From Agarilytica sp033852175 (GTDB lineage Bacteria > Pseudomonadota > Gammaproteobacteria > Pseudomonadales > Cellvibrionaceae), in the NCBI GenBank assembly GCA_033852175.1, contig JAWSUY010000022.1:23113-87112 (forward strand): a stretch of DNA of 64,000 nt. The letters run 5' to 3'. Below, one piece after another: positions 45,814 to 54,087 of this stretch. Position 1 is the first letter of the stretch; the number at the start of each line of letters is the position of its first letter. The translations under genes were made by a program, and so were the position numbers. The notes beneath the pieces are model-generated. The model made no database searches. It was not told where the DNA came from and saw nothing but the letters and a program-made list of their open reading frames with translations.

Positions 45814-45958
45814 ATCTTCTCTTTTTAGCTGCTTGCCCTTGTTCTGAAAAAACCGCCTCTAGGAATTTTTTTTAAGTCTGGGGTATGATGTCGGCACAAA
45901 ACGCTCTTTAAGACATTGATAGCATTAGGAAAAATCCGAATCCGCAGGTGGATGCACG

Positions 45959-47179
45959 GTGGTCGGGCCTATCCACATGAATGGGCGGGTCTATGATCCG
46001 GTGGTGGGGCGTTTTGTTTCTCCTGATCCTTGGATACAAGACCCGAAAAACAGTCAGAGCTTTAATCGATACACTTACGTTTGGAATAATCCGTTGCGTT
46101 ATACGGATCCTACGGGCGAATTTGTTTTTACTGCGATTGCAATCGGATTTGCACTTTGGTCGTTTTATGACGCGGCTGATGGTGTTGCGGGTGAAATCGT
46201 AGATGTTGCTCTTGGTGAAAAGACGGTAGGTCAGGCTGCAAGTGATTTTGCTACAAATAAACTTACGGATATAGCACTTGATAAGCTGACATTAAATGCA
46301 ACCAAATTAGTTCCGAAGAAAGTTAAAGAGGCGGTTGTTGATAAGGTAGTAAAAAAAGCGAAAGAGGTTACCAACAACCTAAAAGGTACGCCGAAGACAG
46401 TTAATAAGCCTGCCGATACGAAAAAGGATACGCAAAGTCCGAAGCCTGATAGCGAATGTTGTTTTGTTGCTGGAACTCTAGTTCTCACGAAAGATGGTTA
46501 TACGCCAATTGAAGAAATAGCACTTGGTGACTTGGTTTGGTCTAAAAATATTGATACGGGTGAAAAGGATTGGAAGCCTGTTATTACTCTTTTCAAAAAA
46601 TACCGACCGATACTTGCGTTAACAGTTACCTCTTCCAATGGCGAAGAAAAACTAATTGAAACTACGGAAGATCACCCGTTTTATGTGGCGGGAAAAGGTT
46701 GGGTTAATGCTAGTGGCCTGCTGGCTGACGATGCCATTGAAACTGATAAGTTAGGTTATGTGATTGTTGCGTCGTTGGTTGATGCTCAGCGTATTGATAC
46801 AACCTATAATTTTGAAGTTGAAGATTTTAATACTTATTATGCGACGACGCTTAATGTGTTAGTTCATAATTGTTCTGGGAAAAATAAGGAACAACTTGGT
46901 CTGGAGAAGCAGCTTCGCAATGAGCAGCAAGTCTCGGAATTGGATTCAGGCGGTGGGCGTGATATAACAGGGCCAAATGCTGATGGCAAAAAACCTTTTA
47001 GAGATGCAGATCGAGCAGCGAAAGATCATGGAGGTAATGCTTCTGACTATAAAAAAGTTAAGTCTGAAACTACTACCTCGTCAGATGGCGTAAAAACACA
47101 GATTCATGCTGTAAAAAATAAAGAGACGGGAGAGTTGTTTGAGCATAAGACTAAGCGAGTTGACAATGAAACGTTTTAG
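45959..47179 (+). CDS. Orphan Rhs tip: core remnant, HINT domain and toxin
   Basis: This 406-residue frame opens with IHMNGRVYDPVVGRFVSPDP and continues to YTDPTGE, nearly identical to the end of the core in the large rhs gene, then diverges. A HINT (intein-like) domain spans about residues 166-305 (CCFVAGTLVLTKDGYTPIEEI, TTEDHPFYVAGKGWV, ending VLVHNC) and probably releases the tip by self-cleavage. The last 100 residues (KKPFRDADRAAKDHGGNASDY, IHAVKNKETGELFEHK) are an unassigned toxin. It lacks the signal peptide and translocation parts, so it is silent unless joined to the full gene by recombination through the core. The GTG start is nominal. Confidence 0.85.
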   Translation: MVGPIHMNGRVYDPVVGRFVSPDPWIQDPKNSQSFNRYTYVWNNPLRYTDPTGEFVFTAIAIGFALWSFYDAADGVAGEIVDVALGEKTVGQAASDFATNKLTDIALDKLTLNATKLVPKKVKEAVVDKVVKKAKEVTNNLKGTPKTVNKPADTKKDTQSPKPDSECCFVAGTLVLTKDGYTPIEEIALGDLVWSKNIDTGEKDWKPVITLFKKYRPILALTVTSSNGEEKLIETTEDHPFYVAGKGWVNASGLLADDAIETDKLGYVIVASLVDAQRIDTTYNFEVEDFNTYYATTLNVLVHNCSGKNKEQLGLEKQLRNEQQVSELDSGGGRDITGPNADGKKPFRDADRAAKDHGGNASDYKKVKSETTTSSDGVKTQIHAVKNKETGELFEHKTKRVDNETF

Positions 47180-47235
47180 ATTGAGAGGGTTGAGTTATCA
47201 ATAAGCATGCTGGTTTTTGTACAGAGATTAAATCT

Positions 47236-47529
47236 TTGACTGTCCCTTCTGAATTAGTGGGTAGGATAAGTTTTTTGCGAAAAGTTTTAAGTCTATGTTT
47301 TAAATATGAAGTACCTGAAGAGTATCTTGATTGGTTGGTTGCTCTTGATTCGGAAACAGATGGATATCCATGTGATTCAGATAGGAGCTATTGGTCTGAT
47401 AGTAAACTTTCAGAACAGGACGCAGAGCTTGTTAAGTTATATGGTGAAGATTTAATGGCTTTGCCTGATGTTCTTGATAGACTATTGCTGCGCATCGAAG
47501 CTCAGGGGGCAGACTCGATTGAAAGATAA
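47236..47529 (+). CDS. Candidate immunity protein for the orphan tip
   Basis: This acidic protein has 97 residues from a TTG start (LVGRISFLRKVLSLCFKYEVPEEYLDWLVALD). It begins 56 bases after the orphan toxin stop. No ATG or GTG is in frame. The frame is open back to about 47200, so the true start could be upstream at a rarer codon or may have been lost. Its final residues, roughly EAQGADSIER, are encoded by the first 32 bases of repeat B, so the cassette boundary supplies its C-terminus. Position after a toxin tip is the evidence for immunity; no family is recognised. Confidence 0.65.
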   Translation: MTVPSELVGRISFLRKVLSLCFKYEVPEEYLDWLVALDSETDGYPCDSDRSYWSDSKLSEQDAELVKLYGEDLMALPDVLDRLLLRIEAQGADSIER

Positions 47530-47632
47530 GTGAGTCCGGTGTCGGCGGAGAGTTAACCCTCCGTCACTACGTTTCTCCGGTCAGCTTGCCGCTTCGCTGC
47601 AACCTGAATAGACAATAATGCTGCTGTGTCGT
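47498..47632 (+). repeat. 135-bp cassette-boundary repeat, copy B
   Basis: This is a direct repeat of 39822-39956, about 91 percent identical by hand count and of equal length. Its start overlaps the end of the second immunity candidate, and its end coincides with the left end of the IS at 47633. The hairpin cores CGGAG/CTCCG are kept; the second hairpin has one extra mismatch compared with copy A. Confidence 0.92.
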
Positions 47633-48818
47633 GTCTATGGCGAATTCCTAACTTAAGCTAAATTAGGAATTTCGAACAACCCATGGCAATGCTTTTCCCA
47701 GTCAAAATTTGAAAGGCTTAGCGCTTTGAATGGCCTTTCTATAGGAGTGTTTCCAGCGAGAGCGGTATGCACTCTATTTTGGTTGTAATAGTCCTGAAAA
47801 AGACCAAGTTTCTTCTCTAGATCGGATGAGTTCCAGAACAATGTTTGATCTAGGTATTCACGGCGAACGGTTCCAATGAGCCGTTCGACAAATGGGTGGG
47901 AAGTGGGCGTATAGGGAATGCTTTTGATCTCTTCAATATCTCGTACTCGAAGATTGGCTTTCCATCGATGAAATTGAAACAGCGGGTCGTTATCGCTACT
48001 GATACGCTTTGGCTTTTCTTGTTTCGAGATGATGCTATTGAACATTCGGCATGCAATAGCTCCGTCAAGATCACCGTTGTGTACAGAAAAACCAATAATC
48101 CGTCGAGTAAATTGGTCTATGACCAATAAAACCCAATGGCTTTTGAGGTTAATAGATTCACAGCGGAAGAAGTCGATACTCCATAAGCTGTCTTTGGTAT
48201 GACCCAAAAGTGTTAACCACGAAGGGCCGTTATCACCGGAAGTGGGTTTGTAGTACTTTTCGAGAATTCGGCGGACGATATCTTTATCAATATCTAAGCC
48301 GAAGGCAAAGTTGATCTGTTGTGCGATCCTGGGGCAGCCAAAGCGAGGGTTGCGTTGCTTCATCTTGATGATAGCGTTGATCAACTCTTGAGATGGCCCT
48401 TTTGGGCCGGGCTTTCTTGGGCTCTTTGATGAAAATAGAATGGTATATTTATTTTGGATCAGTGCTTTGTGAAATTTCAAAAGCGTTGATGGCTTTAGTA
48501 TGACGGCTGCTTTGATAATGCGGCTGTGCCGGAGAAATAGTGCACATAAACCCAGAATGAAGCGGTCAGAGTTCTTGAGCTTAGGCGAGCGCTTCAGTGA
48601 TCGACTCATCACCAATAGTTGATGTTTTAACGCGATATTCTCAGCGACAATTTCACGTGCTCCGCCAGGCTTTAACAGCTTGGCGATAGTAACGAGTATG
48701 TGCCAGAAGAGAATCACGTGATGCTTCATTGCTGCGAATCCTAAGGTAAGTGTACCAGGATGGCAAGATTAGGAATGTTAGGGTATGTTTTTGGCTAAAT
48801 TAGTAATTCGCCGTAGAC
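47633..48818 (-). mobile_element. Insertion sequence with a DDE (rve-type) transposase
   Basis: The terminal inverted repeats are GTCTATGGCGAATTCCTAA at 47633-47651 and its inverse at 48800-48818, with two mismatches in 19. The element is about 1.19 kb and holds one transposase gene. I see no clear target duplication. The exact ends are inferred from the inverted repeats. Confidence 0.8.
47653..48729 (-). CDS. IS transposase with integrase catalytic core
   Basis: This 358-residue protein has an N-terminal helical DNA-binding part (AENIALKHQLLVMSRSLKR) and an HTH region (NPRFGCPRIAQQINFAFGLD). The rve catalytic core has acids in SLWSIDFFRC, ISSDNDPLF and HPFVERLIG, followed by RREYLDQ and YYNQNRVHTALAGNTP. 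This layout belongs to the IS3/IS481-like integrase group, but here it is a single frame without an orfA. It appears intact, so the element may still move. It follows repeat B and faces the island. Confidence 0.92.
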   Translation of the reverse strand: MKHHVILFWHILVTIAKLLKPGGAREIVAENIALKHQLLVMSRSLKRSPKLKNSDRFILGLCALFLRHSRIIKAAVILKPSTLLKFHKALIQNKYTILFSSKSPRKPGPKGPSQELINAIIKMKQRNPRFGCPRIAQQINFAFGLDIDKDIVRRILEKYYKPTSGDNGPSWLTLLGHTKDSLWSIDFFRCESINLKSHWVLLVIDQFTRRIIGFSVHNGDLDGAIACRMFNSIISKQEKPKRISSDNDPLFQFHRWKANLRVRDIEEIKSIPYTPTSHPFVERLIGTVRREYLDQTLFWNSSDLEKKLGLFQDYYNQNRVHTALAGNTPIERPFKALSLSNFDWEKHCHGLFEIPNLA

Positions 48819-48954
48819 AGGATCCGGAAAAATAAAAAATTGATTTGGTCTTTCTTTGAGGAGTCTACAGTATCATTCGCTGCGGCTTAGGTAGTAAGCC
48901 TCCTTCTTACCGTGAAATGACTGAATTAAGCTCCTAAATTTGGTATAATTCGAC

Positions 48955-49272
48955 ATGAAAAATAAGATGTTATTCTTGCCTGATTTTTACCTTCAGACTC
49001 TTCACAGAAGCCCCCGTTCTGAGCAACAAATACTTGCTGATAAGAAGGTGGAGATCAAGCGGAAATCGTTTAGTGAACTCGGCAGGTTCTTGGGAAAATA
49101 CATCCCGGCGAAACCCTTAAAGCAAGAAGGTTCTGGAAAGAGGAGCCGTAGACGAATTTATAGTAAAGAAAATACATTCTGGGAGTTTTTCTCTCAGGTA
49201 TTGGATTCAGATGGAGGATGCCGTGAGGTTGTGAGAAAAATCCAAGTTCTTTCGGCGGTTAACTCAAAATAA
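48955..49272 (+). pseudogene. Truncated IS4-family transposase (N-terminal fragment)
   Basis: This 105-residue frame contains FSELGRFLGKYIPAKPLKQEG, then RRRIYSKENTFWEFFSQVLD and GCREVVRKIQ. That matches the N-terminal segment of IS4-type transposases, which run to about 400 residues or more. The DDE core is missing and the frame stops where the family would continue. It marks an older insertion at the right edge of the accessory island. The match rests on motif memory. Confidence 0.75.
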
Positions 49273-49342
49273 AACAATGGACAAATGGCTGGGGTCATCT
49301 CGTGCCTTTTTCCTTTCGAAGTAAACAATAATGGAGAAGAAG

Positions 49343-49729
49343 ATGAATAAAATGATGTTAGTTGGAATGTTGTTGTTGAGCGGCGTCACCTTCGCAGCTG
49401 ATTCCTCAGTGTATGCTGGTTTGTTTCACGATCTCATTATCGATAAAGAGCCCGTCAACGGTGATGAGAATAAAGCGGAAGCCTTCACGGATTGCCACAT
49501 GGTCGCGATGGGCGTATATCCCACCGTACTGCAAGACGCTTTGTACAATACGGCTGCTGATGCGAATGATTACGCCGCTGCCCGTAAAGCCTTCCGTAAA
49601 TTAATCGGGGTAGAAATGTCCGCTGGTGATGTGGCGAAAACCAATATGAACGCTCTGATCGAACAAAGCCAATTCGTACTCGATGCGTGTATTGCAGGTG
49701 TTCAAGATGAAACCCCAAAAGAGATATGA
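49343..49729 (+). CDS. Small exported protein of unknown function
   Basis: This 128-residue protein has a signal peptide (MNKMMLVGMLLLSGVTFAA) and a mature helical domain with two Cys (FTDCHMVAMGVYP and FVLDACIAGV) that could form a disulfide. The start at 49343 follows GGAG by six bases; an ATG twelve bases earlier is in frame but would lack one. Its 3' end lies 74 bases before the first S9-like gene, in the same direction. No family is recognised. Confidence 0.7.
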   Translation: MNKMMLVGMLLLSGVTFAADSSVYAGLFHDLIIDKEPVNGDENKAEAFTDCHMVAMGVYPTVLQDALYNTAADANDYAAARKAFRKLIGVEMSAGDVAKTNMNALIEQSQFVLDACIAGVQDETPKEI

Positions 49730-49803
49730 AGGCTAGGCCCTCATTAATACAATCTCGTTATCGTCCTTCTTGTAAAATACTCGTAAAAACTTTAGAGGAA
49801 AAA

Positions 49804-51801
49804 ATGGTGAAAATTGGTTTGGTAATCAATGTTATACGCTGTCTTATGTTATTGGTTGTGTCTGTTCCTTCGTTTTCTGAAATGGTTGAAGAAACCATTT
49901 CTGAGGTTTTGGTGGGCTCAAGTAAAGCTGAGGGTGGTGAGTCGAACATTCCTGCGGATAAAATTTTTAGGGGGGTTGATAATTTTCAGTACGAGTTGTC
50001 GCATGATGGGGCTTATGTGGCATCCATTAAAAAATTAGAGGACAACAACTATCTTATGATAACAAGTATAGATAAAAAGAAAGTTGTTAATATTTTCAAT
50101 TTCGGGAAAAAAGCCCCTAGTGATTACTCCTGGAAGGGGAATCGAATTATTGTAAATATGAATAATTCGATCTATGAATTGACCTTGGATAATGCCTCTC
50201 CTAGATTGTTGCTTGGCCCGGTTGAGTCTGGGCTTAAGTATCGGGGATATATGCGCTGGAAACTGTTATCCAGCGTGCCAGGAAAGGATGAGTTTATTAT
50301 TGTGGGTGGTTGGAATTCAAAAGGTTCAAGGCACTCTACGTATCAATATAATATTTATACTGGGGAGCTAGAAAAGTTACACGATATTAAGAAAGGCCCG
50401 AAAAATGCTACTTGGTATTATGATTCTATGGGGGAACTGGTCGCGGTGGTGGCGCAAAAAAAAGGCATATTTGAATTCTACAACTACATAGATGGAAAGG
50501 CGCGCTTGGTTGAGCGTATTCGGTATGATCATCCTGTTTCGTATCGTAAAAATGGTTCAACGATATTATCCAAACGGGTTCATTTTAGTGCGGAGAGTGA
50601 TAGGAAAGGTGTCCTATATATTACGCATAACTTAGACTCGGACAAATATAAAATAGTCGAGTACGATGTCAATGAGGGGAAGTTTGGTAAGGTTGTTTAT
50701 GAATCTTCAAAACATGATATTAGACAAAATCCGGGTGTTCGTCGAAACTCGCGAGGGAAATTACTAGGTATAGCCTATTTAAAAAATCGATATCATGTGG
50801 ATTGGGTTGATCCATTATTTATCGAGTTGCAAGAGCGTTTGGATAGGGAATTCCCCGTTGGATCTAATAATGCTTATAGTTATACGGACGACGCGTCTGT
50901 TGTGCTCTTTCTGCATGATGATGGTGCGCGTGGGCAAGACTATATCTACAATAGAAAAACAGACTCGTTTTTCTTGTTGGTAGACAGGTCTGCGGAGCTG
51001 CGTGATTACGAGTTGCCCAGGCGGAAAGTCGTTCAATATACTGCGCGAGATGGCGTTGAAATAGAAAGTTACTTAGTCGTTCCTGGAGATCATCATGGAG
51101 AGCCATTGCCCTTTATTATTATGCCTTATTCAGCGCGGTATGGAAGATACACTAATGGCTATTCGAGCTGGGCTACGTATTTTGCATCGCAAGGGTTTGG
51201 GGTGTTGATGGTTAATCATCGTGGAACTTTTGGATATGGCCACGATTTTTTTGTTTCAGGTTTGGAAAATTATCTAGAGAAAACAACGAATGATATTGCA
51301 GACGCCGGTAGGTGGGCTGTTGATGCGAAAATTGCACGTGAAAACAATGTGTTTTTGTTCGGAAATGATAATGGTGGAAATCTCGCATTGTTGTCCTCAA
51401 TTCGAAGTGAAAAAGTTTTTGATGCTGTAGTTGTCGTGTCAGCGCCCATCAATGTCGTAAGTGAAATGGCAGATTACAGAAAGTATGCTATGAGAAATGA
51501 GTTGGAGTACTACACGATTGCTGTTAATAATGATTCAGGGAGAGATCCATATAAAGAATTGTCAGCGGCATATCGTATGTCCGAAATCAGTCAGCCGACG
51601 CACTTTATATACGGCAAAAAAACAACATTTATATCGGAGAAAAAACTCGACAAGCTATTCCGCAAATCTGGGGCTGTGGAGGGCATGCTTTCGTCAACCT
51701 TTATCAAAGGTGAAAAAGACACGATTAGCAAAAACACTAATAAAGGTTATGTTGCTGAGTCAGCAGTTGAATTTTTTAACCAGTATGTCATAAATAATTA
51801 A
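49804..51801 (+). CDS. S9 (prolyl oligopeptidase-like) family protein, catalytic residues lost
   Basis: This 665-residue exported protein has a signal peptide (IRCLMLLVVSVPSFS), a beta-propeller-like N-terminal half and an alpha/beta-hydrolase half. The nucleophile elbow reads FGNDNGGNLALLSS with D522 in place of Ser. The acid region reads YGKKTTFIS instead of HGENDEVVS, and the His region reads KGEKDTISK instead of REGHGFK. All three catalytic residues are changed while the frame is intact, so it should be a pseudoenzyme. The next gene, 12 bases on, is an intact homologue. GAGGAAAAA precedes the chosen ATG. It may have become a binding or regulatory partner. Confidence 0.86.
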   Translation: MVKIGLVINVIRCLMLLVVSVPSFSEMVEETISEVLVGSSKAEGGESNIPADKIFRGVDNFQYELSHDGAYVASIKKLEDNNYLMITSIDKKKVVNIFNFGKKAPSDYSWKGNRIIVNMNNSIYELTLDNASPRLLLGPVESGLKYRGYMRWKLLSSVPGKDEFIIVGGWNSKGSRHSTYQYNIYTGELEKLHDIKKGPKNATWYYDSMGELVAVVAQKKGIFEFYNYIDGKARLVERIRYDHPVSYRKNGSTILSKRVHFSAESDRKGVLYITHNLDSDKYKIVEYDVNEGKFGKVVYESSKHDIRQNPGVRRNSRGKLLGIAYLKNRYHVDWVDPLFIELQERLDREFPVGSNNAYSYTDDASVVLFLHDDGARGQDYIYNRKTDSFFLLVDRSAELRDYELPRRKVVQYTARDGVEIESYLVVPGDHHGEPLPFIIMPYSARYGRYTNGYSSWATYFASQGFGVLMVNHRGTFGYGHDFFVSGLENYLEKTTNDIADAGRWAVDAKIARENNVFLFGNDNGGNLALLSSIRSEKVFDAVVVVSAPINVVSEMADYRKYAMRNELEYYTIAVNNDSGRDPYKELSAAYRMSEISQPTHFIYGKKTTFISEKKLDKLFRKSGAVEGMLSSTFIKGEKDTISKNTNKGYVAESAVEFFNQYVINN

Positions 51802-51813
51802 TAAGTTTATAAT

Positions 51814-53832
51814 ATGAAAAAACAATTTATATATAAGGTCGTATTGTCAGTTATTCTGATGGTTGGTATGCCAGTTTTAGTGCATTCAGAAGTTGATGAG
51901 GGGGCTTATTTTTCTAATCCTAAATATACCAGTCCCTCGATCTCACCTGATGGGAAGTATTTTATTCAAGTTGCGAATCTCACTAATCAGTATCGTCTTT
52001 TGGTTTCTGATTTGGATAAGTCAGAGGTCGTTTATAATCCTTTGATAGGGAAAGGTTATCCAAGTAATTTGAGGTGGATCAGTAATCGCCGAGTGATGTA
52101 CCAGCAGGGTGGTAATTTGATCTCTATGAATATCGACGGTAAAGAGCATCGATATGTGTTAAAAAACATTCCAGAATCAAACGGGCGTTACCGTGGCCGT
52201 TCGTGGTACAGAGCGAATTTGCGTAGCTGGAGTGTTCTTCATACATTGCCGGGTAGCCCGGATGAAATTCTGACGCAAAAGATTGATGCGAAAGGTGTCG
52301 CTAAAGTTTATAAGACGAACTTATTTACGGGTGAACAAGCTGAAATTATCAATGGTAAACGCTCAGGGATTGGTTCTTGGGTTGTGGATAAAGAAGGGAG
52401 TGTCATTGCAGGCGTAAAAGTTAAAAAAGGGAAGATTGATTTGTTTTTTGTCTCAGCTAGTGACGCCGGTGAAGGAAGTTCGAAAACACCAAAGACTTTT
52501 AGAGATAAAAAAAAGGCGAAACGGAACGGCGGGGCTCAAGTGAGCCGTGATGCTAGCTTTTCGTCGACAGGCGATGGATATTTAAATGCAAACTTTTCGG
52601 TGCTAGAAGGTTCGTATGAGGCGGGTATGATTTACGTATCTGAAGCGTTGGAGTCAGATAAGTTTAGATTGTCAAAATACAGTTTTATTGATGATGCGGT
52701 TGTTGAGGTCATTCATGAGGATGCTGACTATGATGTGGGGAGTGAGTTCCATCCGCCTGTATTACATTTTCATGAAAATGAAAAGCGTTTGGTGGGCGTT
52801 ACTTACTATCGGGAAAAGGCGACATCGGTTTGGTTTGATGATCGTTTTAAATCGATACAGTCGAGTTTGGATAAGCAATATCCAGATCGGGTAAATCATC
52901 TGACGCAATGGAGTGATGACCTTTCAAAGGTTCTTGTTTACTCCGCATCTTCAAATAGTCTTGGAAAATATTACGTTTTTTATCCAGATGTTAATCGGAT
53001 TGTGATGCAAAGCGATGAAGACTTTGTGTTTGGCGGAGAGCCAGTGCCTTCAACGGATGTGGTTTATTATACGTCTTCTGATAGCACGAAGCATGAAGGC
53101 TATATGACGCTACCTATAGATTATAAAAAGGAGGCGCCGTTGCCTTTGGTTGTGATGGTTCATGGTGGTCCTTGGGCGCGATATGCCGAGGATTATGATG
53201 AGGAGGCCGTGTTTTTTGCTTCAAAAGGTTATGCTGTATTACGTGTAAATTATCGTGGGTCCGTTGGTTTTGGAAAAAACTACTTTAAGGCCGGGGCCAA
53301 AAATTTTTCCGGTCTCATGCTGGATGATATGGCTGATGGAGCGAAATGGGCAATTAAGGAAGGTTATGCAGATCCTGCTAGAGTATACATTATGGGTACC
53401 AGCTATGGCGGATATGCGGCATTAATGAGTTCAATCCGTCATCCTGATTTATACAGCGCTGCCGTCTCTTTAGCTGCGCCCTTAGATCTCGAGGCGCAAA
53501 TTAAGCATTATAAAAAAACAAAAAATTATTATGGTTATGCTGTGTGGAATAGTGCTGTAGGGAATGTTAAAAATGAAAGAGAAGCTCTGAAAGAGGCTTC
53601 TCCTATACATAATATCGACAAACTCAAGATTCCCTACCTCGTGTTTCACGGAGAAAATGATGAGGTTGTTTCTGTGGATCAAGCCGAGAACTTCAAGAAG
53701 GCATTAGAGAAAAACGGTGAAAAAGGAAAGGTGTATATCATTCGTCGCGAGGGGCACGGATTCAAATATACGAGTAACAGTTTGTACTATGTTAACAAGG
53801 CGTTAACATTGTTTAATCAGAGTGTTAATTAA
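51814..53832 (+). CDS. S9 family serine peptidase (dipeptidyl/acylaminoacyl peptidase-like)
   Basis: This 672-residue exported peptidase has a signal peptide (KVVLSVILMVGMPVLVHS). Its N-terminal propeller begins YTSPSISPDGKYF, and the hydrolase domain starts near residue 430 (PLPLVVMVHGGPWARY). The catalytic triad is S530 in GTSYGGYAALM, D616 in HGENDEVVS and H648 in REGHGFKYT. Members clip dipeptides or acyl-amino acids from short peptides in the periplasm. It is the active half of a tandem pair made by duplication and divergence. No terminator is obvious after it. Confidence 0.93.
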   Translation: MKKQFIYKVVLSVILMVGMPVLVHSEVDEGAYFSNPKYTSPSISPDGKYFIQVANLTNQYRLLVSDLDKSEVVYNPLIGKGYPSNLRWISNRRVMYQQGGNLISMNIDGKEHRYVLKNIPESNGRYRGRSWYRANLRSWSVLHTLPGSPDEILTQKIDAKGVAKVYKTNLFTGEQAEIINGKRSGIGSWVVDKEGSVIAGVKVKKGKIDLFFVSASDAGEGSSKTPKTFRDKKKAKRNGGAQVSRDASFSSTGDGYLNANFSVLEGSYEAGMIYVSEALESDKFRLSKYSFIDDAVVEVIHEDADYDVGSEFHPPVLHFHENEKRLVGVTYYREKATSVWFDDRFKSIQSSLDKQYPDRVNHLTQWSDDLSKVLVYSASSNSLGKYYVFYPDVNRIVMQSDEDFVFGGEPVPSTDVVYYTSSDSTKHEGYMTLPIDYKKEAPLPLVVMVHGGPWARYAEDYDEEAVFFASKGYAVLRVNYRGSVGFGKNYFKAGAKNFSGLMLDDMADGAKWAIKEGYADPARVYIMGTSYGGYAALMSSIRHPDLYSAAVSLAAPLDLEAQIKHYKKTKNYYGYAVWNSAVGNVKNEREALKEASPIHNIDKLKIPYLVFHGENDEVVSVDQAENFKKALEKNGEKGKVYIIRREGHGFKYTSNSLYYVNKALTLFNQSVN

Positions 53833-54087
53833 AAACTAGAATGTACGATTTGACTGATGATTTTCTTGAGGCCTCAAAAACAATGGTGAAGAGGTTTTCA
53901 CTAAATGTGTTGTTAGCTAGCGTTTGATAGTGACTTTGGTTTTTTCGTACGCGGCTCAGGAAAGTCTTGTCATCTTGGGATTGTTCTAGAGCTGCTTATG
54001 CAGGATAATTCCTCAATAATATCTGCTGCTGGTGAATACGGCCAATTGCGTTAACTGAATAACTTCAGGCTCTATTTAACAATCCCC

